Assembly (NCBI GenBank): GCA_965250275.1
Contig: OZ252297.1
Coordinates: forward strand, 3,968,001-4,032,000
Direction: 5' to 3'
DNA length: 64,000 bases
Source of the DNA: G965250275 sp965250275
GTDB taxonomy: Bacteria > Pseudomonadota > Alphaproteobacteria > Rhodobacterales > Rhodobacteraceae
This document shows, piece by piece, positions 1-7,904 of the stretch (positions within the stretch are counted from its first letter, which is position 1; every line of letters starts with the position of its first letter). The translations under genes and the position numbers were made by a program. Below the pieces are notes generated by a model that saw only the letters and a list, made by a program, of their open reading frames with translations, ran no database searches and was not told where the DNA came from.

Positions 1-1105
1 CCCGCTCTGACAAGGGAATCCCTGGGCCCTGATCAAGGACGGACACACACGGACCATTCACCGCCAGCGAAATCTGCTGTCCGTCGGGTCCGTAGCGCAT
101 CGCGTTCTGCAGAAGGTTCGCGATCAATTGTGCAATGAGTTCGGGATCGCCGAAGGTGTGCCCTGCGCTGTCGACACTGATCACCAGCGACTGTTTTGCG
201 TCCTCGAGGACGGGTGAAAAGGTATCGGCCACCTGATCGGCTATCGCGCCCAGGTCCACTCGAACAAAGCCATCGCGTCCGGCCCCGCTTTCGATCCGGG
301 CCAGACGCAGCAAAGCGTTGAACGTCCCGTTGATGTGATCGATTTGTTCCAGCGCCGCCCCAAGGTCGTCGGGGGTGACAGGCCGGTCCTTTTCGATCAG
401 TGCGGTCAGGTTGCTTTCAATCTGCGCGCGCAGACGCGCCAGCGGCGTCCGGAGGTCATGTGCAATGTTCGAAGCCTGAACGCGCATTTGCGTCATTGCG
501 TGGTCCAGCCGTTCGGTGGTGTCATTGATCCGCTCTGCCAGCAAACTCAGATCATCCTCACCCTCTAACGAGATGCGAGTCTCCAATTGCCCGCGCGCCA
601 CCTTCGCCAAACCGGAGTTAACCAGACCCAGTCGCGCTTGACTCCGCCGCGCCATCCAGAGGCCGGTAATCACTGTGATGACAAGGCTTGCCAACAAGCT
701 GACCCGCATTCCGCCAGCGAGAATGTCGCTCAACTCGTCCTGACGTTCGGTGTTTTCGCCCAGCAATATGTTGCCAGAGGGCGTGGTCCGCATCAGGTAG
801 CGCATTTCGGGGCCTGGCCCGTCAGAGTTCGAAGTCAGAAAGCCTTCGGGCCAATCGTTGGAAACGAGAGATGCCGTTTGCCCATCGGCAGGGGCTGGCA
901 AGCCGCGGTCCTCTGCCAGCATCTGCGTTGCCGCATCCATTCGCTCTTCGAGCCGCGCATCCACGGCCTGCAACATTTCCCGGTGCACAAGCCAGAATGT
1001 CCCGCCCCAGGCAAGAAAGGAAATGGCGGTAAAAACCCCCAACAATGAAAGCGCCTGGCGCACGGCGGAAAGGCGCCAGATACCCCTATACCGGTTCAAA
1101 GACAT
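1..1105 (-). CDS. Sensor histidine kinase, OmpR-type partner (3' part outside window)
   Basis: Membrane sensor kinase that would phosphorylate the response regulator encoded just before it. Reading the minus strand from ATG at 1105 gives a frame open to the window edge (about 368 residues). It has a membrane segment near residues 15-40, a second near 132-150, a HAMP-like linker, an H-box (NIAHDLRTPLARLR, His216), an N-box (NLLQNAMRYGPDG) and the start of the G1 box (DQGPGIP). The end of the ATPase domain lies outside the window. The start overlaps the regulator's stop by 20 bases, so the pair is probably translationally coupled. The signal sensed is unknown; the operon suggests redox or metal stress. 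Confidence 0.9.
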   Translation of the reverse strand, partial: MSLNRYRGIWRLSAVRQALSLLGVFTAISFLAWGGTFWLVHREMLQAVDARLEERMDAATQMLAEDRGLPAPADGQTASLVSNDWPEGFLTSNSDGPGPEMRYLMRTTPSGNILLGENTERQDELSDILAGGMRVSLLASLVITVITGLWMARRSQARLGLVNSGLAKVARGQLETRISLEGEDDLSLLAERINDTTERLDHAMTQMRVQASNIAHDLRTPLARLRAQIESNLTALIEKDRPVTPDDLGAALEQIDHINGTFNALLRLARIESGAGRDGFVRVDLGAIADQVADTFSPVLEDAKQSLVISVDSAGHTFGDPELIAQLIANLLQNAMRYGPDGQQISLAVNGPCVSVLDQGPGIPLSER

Positions 1106-1763
1106 AGCCCGCGCCCCGGATTGTGCGGATCAAAGTATCCCCAAAGGGTTTTTCGATTTTGCCTCGCAACCGGCTGATATGTGTTTCCACAAGGCCCGTC
1201 GTCGGATCGAAGTGCATATCCCAGACCTGCTCAAGAAGGAGCGCGCGGGTCTGCAAACGTCCATTAGAACGAATAAAGACCTCGAGAAGCAGGAATTCCT
1301 TTGGGTTGAGGTCAATGGCTCGCCCCTGTCGCGTGCAGGTGCGTTTGTGAAGGTCTATGGTCAGATCACCCGCGCTGAGTTGTGAGGACTGTTCTTCTGT
1401 GGCGCCTTTCCGACGCACCAGCACATCAATCCGTGCAAGCAGCTCGGAGAAGGCAAAAGGCTTGACCAAGTAATCGTCACCGCCCGCGCGCAACCCTTCA
1501 ACCCGGTTCTCTACGTCACCAAGAGCCGTGAGAAACAGCGCCGGTGCGACCACCCGGGCCTGCCTGAGCGACTTCAGTACCGACAATCCATCCAGACCGG
1601 GCACCATGCGGTCGAGCACCAGCACGTCATAGGATTGTCCCATCGCCCCGGCCACCGCGTCTCGACCGTCTTTGAACAGATCCACCACATGCCCGGCTTC
1701 CCTCAAACCATCTCTGATCCAAGGGCCTAGCTTGTCATCATCCTCAAGAACCAGGAGCCGCAT
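1086..1763 (-). CDS. OmpR/PhoB-family response regulator (CusR/HprR-like)
   Basis: Two-domain DNA-binding regulator of 225 residues. The receiver domain (1-115) has the acidic pocket LEDDD, phospho-acceptor Asp51 (LVLDRMVPG) and the switch Lys in LVKPF. The C-terminal winged helix ends with the usual VETHISRLRGKI...GAGYVF signature. I chose the start MRLLVLEDD because an upstream in-frame start would add 14 residues unrelated to the family. The start overlaps the stop of the flavocytochrome gene by 20 bases, and the histidine kinase follows with another overlap. Two TGACA-N4-TGTCA palindromes upstream in the operon fit the known CusR/CopR/HprR box, so autoregulation is likely (inference). Confidence 0.92.
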   Translation of the reverse strand: MRLLVLEDDDKLGPWIRDGLREAGHVVDLFKDGRDAVAGAMGQSYDVLVLDRMVPGLDGLSVLKSLRQARVVAPALFLTALGDVENRVEGLRAGGDDYLVKPFAFSELLARIDVLVRRKGATEEQSSQLSAGDLTIDLHKRTCTRQGRAIDLNPKEFLLLEVFIRSNGRLQTRALLLEQVWDMHFDPTTGLVETHISRLRGKIEKPFGDTLIRTIRGAGYVFEPV

Positions 1764-3078
1764 TGGGCACATTTCTCTGCTGCCGGGCCCAGTCGCGGGC
1801 CGCATCCAAAACCGGTTTGCCGATATAGATCAGGTCGGTCAATCCGTACGCCCCGCGAAAGTCGAACTGCTCGCTACGAATAGGCCCGGTCATCCCCGCA
1901 TGCCTGCAGGCTTCAGTCGTCATATGTTTGAGACCGTCCGGTCCGCAAAGATAGACATGCGCCCGCAAATCTACTTCGCGTAAGATGCTCGCCAAGGCTG
2001 CTGGCGTCAGCTGTTCCCCGACTTCCGCGTCCTGAATGATCAGTTGCAGTTGGGGCAAACGCCTGGCATGGCGCTCAACATCAACGACCGCGCCTGCCGA
2101 AGCTCGGGAACGCATACAGTAGACCAATGTCACCCCTGCGCCCCCGTCCGGTTGCATTTGTTCCAGTGCTGCAAGAAACGGCGTGATCCCGACGCCCCCC
2201 GCGACCCAGAGTTGTTCCGCGCGGGTTACCTTTGTCTGCGGTAAAAACCGTCCGACGCCTTTGCTAAGGCGGAACTGATCCCCCGGTTCAATGTTTCTGA
2301 CGAACTCAGTCGTCCAGTCTCCGGCTGCACGTATGACAAACCTGCGCGTGGTCGCATCGCCGCCCGCAATTGTAAACGGGTGGGTTTCGGCGCGTGCGCG
2401 GTTCCGGGATATGGTTGCGAATTGACCTGGTCGAAATCTGGGCAAAGGTTTTTCTGAGCGAAAGGTCACATCCACGCCGCCTTGAAAAGGGGTTGCCGTT
2501 TCCACCGTGACCAGCCGCGTGGGCGCGGTTTTGCGCCAGAGGGTCCACCCCCACGCAACCAAACCGATCATCGAAACACCCGCCATCAGGGACCAGGGGG
2601 CGGCGCCAACGTCCAATGGGCTGGCCACAAAAAACGTGTGATAGGCAGCAAGCAGGAAAACCGGCCCCATCAGCATGTGACTGGCCTTCCAGAGGTGGTA
2701 TGGGATTGCGCGCGTGATCGCCGCTGCGGTCAGAACGACCAGGCCTATGGCTGCGATTGTGCCAAAGCTTTCGCCACTGGCGGCCAGAATGGGCAGGACG
2801 CCTTCGCCCACTCTCTCGGCCAGTGCCCAGTGCCCCAATGCGCCTCCCAGCGCAAAGAACCCCAACCAACGGTGTGCCGCGTAGGACTTGTCCGGCCCCC
2901 CCATGGCTTGGTCCACAATCCGCCAGCGCGCGGCCAGGATCAGTGTGAGTGCCATTGAGGTCATGGACAAGGCACCCATGCCGGCAGGCAAAATGTTGGC
3001 CAAAGGTACGAAGGGGGCCACAAAGACAAAATGCGCCAGCGCAAACAGGCTAGCGACGCGTAGTTTGTTCCTGAACAT
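1744..3078 (-). CDS. Ferric-reductase-like transmembrane flavocytochrome
   Basis: Membrane oxidoreductase of 444 residues. The N-terminal 210 residues form a six-helix ferric-reductase-like domain with spaced histidines (AHRW, GHW, YHLW, SHML, AYHTFF), suited to binding two b hemes. The C-terminal half is a ferredoxin-reductase module with the FAD motif HPFTIAG, the NAD(P)-binding GGVGITPF and the terminal CGPDG. It would move electrons from NAD(P)H across the membrane to an unknown acceptor. The start at MFRNK puts the first helix at the N terminus; an upstream start would add 35 unlike residues. It follows a PepSY-protein gene and overlaps the regulator gene. A palindromic operator candidate lies about 70 bases upstream. 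Confidence 0.85.
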   Translation of the reverse strand: MFRNKLRVASLFALAHFVFVAPFVPLANILPAGMGALSMTSMALTLILAARWRIVDQAMGGPDKSYAAHRWLGFFALGGALGHWALAERVGEGVLPILAASGESFGTIAAIGLVVLTAAAITRAIPYHLWKASHMLMGPVFLLAAYHTFFVASPLDVGAAPWSLMAGVSMIGLVAWGWTLWRKTAPTRLVTVETATPFQGGVDVTFRSEKPLPRFRPGQFATISRNRARAETHPFTIAGGDATTRRFVIRAAGDWTTEFVRNIEPGDQFRLSKGVGRFLPQTKVTRAEQLWVAGGVGITPFLAALEQMQPDGGAGVTLVYCMRSRASAGAVVDVERHARRLPQLQLIIQDAEVGEQLTPAALASILREVDLRAHVYLCGPDGLKHMTTEACRHAGMTGPIRSEQFDFRGAYGLTDLIYIGKPVLDAARDWARQQRNVPNAAPGS

Positions 3079-3144
3079 GAGAGGCCCGTGCTGTGAGTCA
3101 GACGGTAGCTGGGTTGCCAGGATCACATCTGCCTGTGCTGAATT

Positions 3145-3158
3145 TGACAATTTTGTCA
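3145..3158. promoter_or_regulatory. CusR/HprR-like palindrome, internal operon site
   Basis: The sequence TGACAATTTTGTCA is a 5-base inverted repeat with a 4-base spacer, between the PepSY gene stop and the flavocytochrome start. It has the same arms and spacing as the copy at 3568-3581. It matches the published E. coli CusR/HprR core (TGACA...TGTCA), so it is a likely binding site of the OmpR-type regulator in this operon. Confidence 0.6.
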
Positions 3159-3179
3159 GGTTCAGCCGTCGGTTTCCGT

Positions 3180-3482
3180 TCACTCCCCCGGATCGTCCTC
3201 CGGATTGTCGTCGATCCAGGTTGAAATGATCTCGCCGGTTCGTGCATCAAGCTGGAACTCGACCTCTTCGCCGGCGGCATTGATCACTTCTATGTCGATC
3301 ACAACACGGCCCTCCGCACGGTCGAGCGCAACTTCCGCGATGTCACCGGGCTGGGCTTTCAATGCGATTGCAATCGCTTCGTCAAATGTGAGCGGGGATG
3401 CTAGCGGGGGCCGGTCATCTGCACATGCCGACCCGGCCAAGACGGCCACCGCTAAAGTCGTCGCAATTGTGAAATGGTGCAT
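3180..3482 (-). CDS. Secreted PepSY-domain protein
   Basis: Small exported protein of 100 residues. The signal peptide is residues 1-21 (MHHFTIATTLAVAVLAGSACA). A single PepSY domain follows: TFDEAIAIALKAQPGDIAEVAL, then an EVEFQLDARTGEI strand. PepSY proteins are often paired with heme-b transmembrane reductases and two-component systems, as here. The start is chosen because GAGGAG lies about 8 bases upstream and the signal peptide begins there; the longer upstream frame would place 24 unlikely residues before it. First gene of the operon, preceded by a TGACA-N4-TGTCA palindrome 86 bases upstream. The acidic C terminus (DDNPEDDPGE) is unusual but of unknown meaning. Confidence 0.85.
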   Translation of the reverse strand: MHHFTIATTLAVAVLAGSACADDRPPLASPLTFDEAIAIALKAQPGDIAEVALDRAEGRVVIDIEVINAAGEEVEFQLDARTGEIISTWIDDNPEDDPGE

Positions 3483-3567
3483 CGATGCGCTCCTCAATTG
3501 AGTGGGGTGTCCCAACACCCACAAACATCCATTGACCAACCAGGCTGTCACCACGCGCTCGCAGGAA

Positions 3568-3581
3568 TGACATTTCTGTCA
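3568..3581. promoter_or_regulatory. CusR/HprR-like palindrome, operon promoter site
   Basis: TGACATTTCTGTCA has the same 5-base arms and 4-base spacer as the site at 3145-3158, and sits upstream of the first gene of the minus-strand operon. Two copies of one operator in one two-component operon indicate autoregulation by the OmpR-family regulator (inference from the known CusR/CopR box). Confidence 0.65.
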
Positions 3582-3619
3582 GGAATTCATGCTTGATTAC
3601 TCATCTTCTAAACGACCCA

Positions 3620-3946
3620 TCAAGTGCCCCTAACGACATGCCCACACCAACCGCCCTCCAGCACATGCTTCTGAAGGTCAGTGCCATCCTCCAACGTGCA
3701 AACGCCGATGAACCTGTCGTAGCTGCGTCTACCGTTGAGCATGCAAGTTACAGCCATCCCAAGCGCCTTCCGGTCCATCTCTAGTGTGGCCTGATTGCCT
3801 TTGAGAGTGCCCGATTCAGCGCAACCCAGGGTCGCTAGCCTCACCGCGACACCTTCGAGGTCGATGGTGTCTCCGTCGCATGTTTGCGTGGCTTCAGCGG
3901 TCAGTCCATGTCCGTCGGTTGTGTAAAGAGAGCAGGCCCTCGACGG
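3620..3946 (-). pseudogene. Thermonuclease (SNase-like) remnant
   Basis: The minus-strand frame from a stop at 3947-3949 down to 3620 reads as a staphylococcal-nuclease-like core. CDGDTIDLEGVAVRLATLG resembles the family's DGDTL...RL strand, and VTCMLNGRRSYDRFIGVC plus a final GGW resemble its C-terminal half. No convincing ATG or signal peptide precedes it; the only start-like codon (GTG at 3844) lies after the DGDT motif. The catalytic Arg/Glu region between the two parts is poorly conserved. I read it as a decayed exported nuclease with its 5' end lost. A short functional protein is possible but less likely. Confidence 0.5.
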
Positions 3947-4153
3947 CTAACGAAGCCTACCCAGCCATGAGCGGTGGATTGGGCACCGTCGGTCAAATTG
4001 GCTCACACACAAAACGTTTTTCAAGCCACCAAGTCTGGGCCGCAACAGTGCGTTTCCCCTGCATCAACAGTTTCTGAAAACTTTAACGTTGCTATACGGT
4101 TATGCGGAACTATACCTTTCCTCTGTTGACCAAGATTTTAGGATAAGAATGCA

Positions 4154-5641
4154 ATGAAGTTGAGTGTTTCCAGTCCGCGGACTATCGCGGCTTTTCCAAC
4201 CATTTTGGGCTCTTTTTCGACCCTTTCGATGTTGATCGCAGCCGCCCCGGTTGCAGCGTCTACGTTTCAGGTCACGACGACCGCAGAGGTTAGGCAAGAT
4301 ATCATCCCCGGACTTGCACCGAACTACTACCACGAAAATCAAGGCGAAGAGGACCCATTGCAGGAGGGGTTCATCTGGTTCGACGAAGCTGTCCGTGTGC
4401 TGACAGAAGATGCCAATGTTTGGGATCAGTCCCAGATTCCCACCATACCGGATCCAACCGCTCCGAATGTCATAACCAGCCAAGCTCAACTGACCGGTAC
4501 TTGGACCTTTGACGCCAGTTTCCTGTATAATTTCGACGACAACATCAAAGGCTCCCAATCCGAAGATGGCGGGCTCGAAGGTCAGCTTCTGGGGGAAACC
4601 TCCGACGTCTCGATTTTTCGGGTTAATCAGGGTGGAGCTGAAGTGGATTCAGGCCTCGCAACCACCACGCGGGTCGGGGTTGCAAACGACCTCATGGTGG
4701 GCGGAGGCGACGAAAGCCTTGATGTGCTCGTGATTGAGGCAGAATTCCCCAATGACCCAAATGTTGAGTCCTCGGGCATCCAACTTCAGATGGCGTTCGA
4801 AGAAAACTGGTTCGAGCAGTTTGTTGACGGGGACCTCGACATCGACGGCAACTTCGCGGATGCCGACACGGGCGAGCAGTTGACGGGTGATGCGCGGTTC
4901 GAAGCGTTCTTCAACGGCGTCATTGTTTCCGCCGTAGAGTACAAAGAAACTGTTACCTACGATTTTGGTTCGATCCTGCCAACCGGTTATGAAATTCGCC
5001 CAGGCGACAAGATGTTCGACTTGCTTGTGGTCAGTGAGGCAAATGAACGGGATCTAAATTTTGTCAGCTTTGGCGCCGCCGATGGTTCCTCGGAAGAGAC
5101 GCCATTGCTGCCAGCTGGTGTATTGGAAGGAGACGGTGACGAGGGAACGCCGCCAACGTTTGGATTTGACGTCAGCGGCGCGGGCACAGATATCGTTTTT
5201 ATTGATCCGGAACTGACCGTTGGCTACACCTATGAACTTCAGGGTGATGGTCAAATCGCAGCCTTTGTTGCACCGTCAGAGAGTGCAGTGGCCGTCCCAA
5301 TCGGCTTTGCTGGCTATGAGTTGCTGGTCGTGGGTGGAAATGCGGACGGGCAGACCTTCTTCGTAATGCCGGGTGAGCGGATCGATTTCTCGGAATCGGA
5401 TTTGGTACGTCGCCTGGTATTGACTGGTATCCCGCTGGATGCCGAGATTGATCCCACGGACTTTCAGACCTTTGTTGCGGGGTTCAGCTTCTTCAACGTG
5501 ACCGATGGAAGCTTCGTTACGCAAACGGCAATAGTCGAGGACCCAGATGTCGCGCCGGCAGTACCGCTGCCTGCCGGAGCATGGCTCATGTTGACAGCTC
5601 TTGGCGGGTTTGCCGCGCTGCGTCGGCGCCAAAAGTCGTAA
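4154..5641 (+). CDS. Secreted protein with VPLPA-type C-terminal sorting signal
   Basis: Exported protein of 495 residues. The signal peptide spans roughly residues 1-35 (MLIAAAPVAAS). The body is long, acidic, Gly/Asp/Glu-rich and has no recognised enzyme motif. The C terminus is VPLPAGAWLMLTALGGFAAL followed by RRRQKS: a VPLPA motif, one membrane helix and a basic tail, which is the known VPLPA-CTERM sorting tag of Rhodobacterales. It is probably processed by an exosortase-like system and released or surface-attached. Function unknown. The stop TAA shares its last base with the next ATG, so the two genes are coupled. Confidence 0.8.
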   Translation: MKLSVSSPRTIAAFPTILGSFSTLSMLIAAAPVAASTFQVTTTAEVRQDIIPGLAPNYYHENQGEEDPLQEGFIWFDEAVRVLTEDANVWDQSQIPTIPDPTAPNVITSQAQLTGTWTFDASFLYNFDDNIKGSQSEDGGLEGQLLGETSDVSIFRVNQGGAEVDSGLATTTRVGVANDLMVGGGDESLDVLVIEAEFPNDPNVESSGIQLQMAFEENWFEQFVDGDLDIDGNFADADTGEQLTGDARFEAFFNGVIVSAVEYKETVTYDFGSILPTGYEIRPGDKMFDLLVVSEANERDLNFVSFGAADGSSEETPLLPAGVLEGDGDEGTPPTFGFDVSGAGTDIVFIDPELTVGYTYELQGDGQIAAFVAPSESAVAVPIGFAGYELLVVGGNADGQTFFVMPGERIDFSESDLVRRLVLTGIPLDAEIDPTDFQTFVAGFSFFNVTDGSFVTQTAIVEDPDVAPAVPLPAGAWLMLTALGGFAALRRRQKS

Positions 5642-6222
5642 TGTTGAACTTCACCAAACTATGCACCGCGGCCCATGTGGCCGTGGTCGTCCTTCTGGGA
5701 CCCGCAATGGCCCAAAATTCCGAAGGGCACACTTACGTGATCGAAGGTCCCGGGAAGACAGAGTGTGCGCAGTTCTCTAGCTACGAAGGCAGTGACAATC
5801 GCGTGCGCGACGTCGCATCCTGGCTGTCCGGTTACTTGACCGCACATCACCGATTGTCGGCCGATATCTTCGACCTTAGCCCATGGCAAACACCGGGGGT
5901 GTTGGTGGGCTTGCTGCGACAGTACTGCGATGCAAACCCGGACTCCTATGTTGAAGAGGGGGCGCAGGATTTGGTGGAGTATCTCACTCCACGAGCTTTG
6001 CGCGCCCCATCGGAGGTTGTTGCGATGCGTAAGGCCGAAGAACTGGTATTGCTTTACGAAGCGGTGCTGAGGCAGGTGCGCACTGCTCTTTCGCAGGCGG
6101 GTTTCGCCCCGGGAACTTCTGAAGTTGGACTAGCGGAAGCCCTGGAGGCTTACCAATCCTCCGAAAGTCTTCCAGTTACAGGACTTCCAGATCAGGCCAC
6201 GCTTGCGCGTTTGTTGCGCTAG
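5641..6222 (+). CDS. Exported hypothetical protein with peptidoglycan-binding-like C terminus
   Basis: Protein of 193 residues starting at the ATG that overlaps the preceding stop (TAATG). The signal peptide is residues 1-24 (...LLGPAMAQN). The middle has a helical segment with LSGYLTAHHR and YCDANPDSYVEEGAQDLVEYL, resembling HdeA/Rap1a-like small periplasmic domains. The last 50 residues (SEVGLAEALEAYQ...VTGLPDQATLARLL) resemble a PG_binding_1 repeat. It may tether the upstream VPLPA protein or act at the cell wall; this is inference from coupling only. Confidence 0.65.
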   Translation: MLNFTKLCTAAHVAVVVLLGPAMAQNSEGHTYVIEGPGKTECAQFSSYEGSDNRVRDVASWLSGYLTAHHRLSADIFDLSPWQTPGVLVGLLRQYCDANPDSYVEEGAQDLVEYLTPRALRAPSEVVAMRKAEELVLLYEAVLRQVRTALSQAGFAPGTSEVGLAEALEAYQSSESLPVTGLPDQATLARLLR

Positions 6223-6741
6223 TCAGCGTTCACACTGGATGTGACTCCGGTCTTTGTACTTGGCAACATGTTACCCCCCACCACTAAACTCGGTTCAGTT
6301 TGGAACGACCAGATAAGTTGCCCATATCGCTCGCAGTGACGGCCAGACCCCAGCAAGTCATGCTCCTCGCACGGCCCCCAATTGTTGCAAGAGTTAGGAA
6401 GCTCGCCAGCCAGCAGACTTCTTTGTTTGCTGCGCTGTGCTATGACCAGCCAATTCGCCATCCCCAACATGTGCAGCAATAAGCCATGATAGGCGCCTTC
6501 AATGCCTCTACGTTCAAGGAGTTTTTCATAATAGGGCCTGCATTCGCCATTAGTTCCAGGCTTTCCCGCAGGTTCGGCGTGCCGCCCGCAGCCAACTTCA
6601 TACCTGTAAATGCGCGTTGTCTGCTTTTGCCCTCTTCTGTTTCGTCTACTCGAAGATGCAATCCGCGAGGTCCGCGTTGCCAAGCAGATCATTTTCCACT
6701 GCACCACTCAGTCGTCCTGGCGAGCTGCGTTTGCGCCGCCC
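6223..6741. other. Gene-free stretch between convergent genes
   Basis: 519 bases between two converging genes. Both strands hold overlapping open frames (minus 6219-6707, minus 6440-6661, plus 6486-6950), but none has a recognisable domain, a good ribosome site or alphaproteobacterial codon use. Cys- and Trp-rich translations suggest non-coding or decayed DNA. I recognise no repeat, RNA or insertion sequence here. Confidence 0.4.
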
Positions 6742-7644
6742 TTACGCGTATGGGGGGTGATCCACGGCGCTTCGGACGACGTCCGCGATGCCCTGCAGCT
6801 CATCCGCCAGGGGACTGCTGCGGCGCCAGATCATTCCGATTGTCCGCGACGGGCGTGGCGCGGCAAAGCGGGACACCGCCACCGGGCTGGACCGCGTTTC
6901 AACCGCGACTGCCATTTCGGGGATCAGCGTCACACCCAACCCGGCGCTGACAAGCTGCACCAATGTCGAAAGAGAGCTGCCGTCCAGCCCCTCGCGCGGG
7001 CGGGCCGTTCGCAGATTGCAAAAGGACAGTGCCTGATCGCGAAAGCAATGCCCCTCTTCCAGCAAGAGCAACCGCAGGTCCCATAGGGCCTCACCATCAG
7101 GCACGGGCGCATCTGCATCCTTTTCCGGGCGGACCAGCACAAACTCTTCTTCAAACAGTGCAACTTCGGTCAGGGCAGGTTCCGATACCGGAAGCGCGAC
7201 AATGGCTGTGTCAATCCGGCCGTCTAACAGCTCTTCCAAAAGGTTTTGCGTCAGGGTTTCGCGCACATGGACATCGAGACCGTCGTGGCTCTGCGCCAAC
7301 GCACCAATGACCGCCGGCAGCAGGTAAGGCGCAATGGTTGGAATGATCCCGATACGCAAGCGCCCGGCCAGCCGTCCACGCGCGGCTCTTGCAAGGTCCC
7401 CCAGTTCATCAACCGCCCGCAGGATGTCTCGCGCACGATGGGCAAAGCTCTCTCCAAAGGCTGTCAGGCGTGCTTGGCGCGCGCCGCGTTCGAACAACAC
7501 GATGCCGAGGCCTTCTTCCAGTTCTTTGATCTGAACCGAAAGGGCGGGTTGCGAAACCGAGCAGGCATCAGCGGCCCTGCCGAAATGCCCGTGCCGGGTC
7601 AGCGCATCGAAGTATCTCAGTTGTCTGAGCGTAAGTGTATTCAT
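6742..7644 (-). CDS. oxyR: OxyR, hydrogen-peroxide-responsive LysR-family regulator
   Basis: LysR-type regulator of 300 residues that senses H2O2 by forming a disulfide. The N-terminal winged helix-turn-helix (residues 5-62) reads LRQLRYFDALTRHGHFGRAA. In the effector domain the redox loop is LEEGHCFRDQALSFC, with Cys200 and Cys209 aligning to E. coli Cys199 and Cys208, so the switch is intact. It is divergent from the catalase-peroxidase gene with a 260-base shared promoter region, the standard oxyR-katG arrangement. A degenerate OxyR-like site overlaps its own start, suggesting autorepression. Confidence 0.95.
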   Translation of the reverse strand: MNTLTLRQLRYFDALTRHGHFGRAADACSVSQPALSVQIKELEEGLGIVLFERGARQARLTAFGESFAHRARDILRAVDELGDLARAARGRLAGRLRIGIIPTIAPYLLPAVIGALAQSHDGLDVHVRETLTQNLLEELLDGRIDTAIVALPVSEPALTEVALFEEEFVLVRPEKDADAPVPDGEALWDLRLLLLEEGHCFRDQALSFCNLRTARPREGLDGSSLSTLVQLVSAGLGVTLIPEMAVAVETRSSPVAVSRFAAPRPSRTIGMIWRRSSPLADELQGIADVVRSAVDHPPYA

Positions 7645-7679
7645 AGTTTCAGGTTATTAATGTGATTAGGAAATGCAAC
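7643..7679. promoter_or_regulatory. Candidate OxyR binding site
   Basis: Four tetranucleotides at 7-base spacing, ATAG / TTAT / ATTA / CAAC, fit the OxyR pattern ATAG-N7-CTAT-N7-ATAG-N7-CTAT with mismatches in the last three. The position over the oxyR start and upstream of katG suits autoregulation. The degeneracy keeps confidence low. Confidence 0.35.
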
Positions 7680-7904
7680 TTAAACCAATCACGGGGATCT
7701 GCTAAATTCGCTCCTGTAAAGGGAGAGTTTCAGATGCCAGACCCGAATCGGGACATGTGCCGGACGGCATTGCGCCACGGCTCGGCAAGGCTGGCATTTG
7801 TCGCGGCAGAGCCTACATCCGCCTTGGCGCGGATCACGCATGTTCGCCTTCACCACGAAACACCCAACCCCGCAACAAACCCCAACAGCTAGACGGAGAG
7901 TTCC

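Noticed and set aside
7734..7892. 52-codon frame with fair ribosome site upstream of katG
   Set aside because: No domain, overlaps the expected OxyR/promoter region; a leader peptide cannot be excluded but is unsupported.
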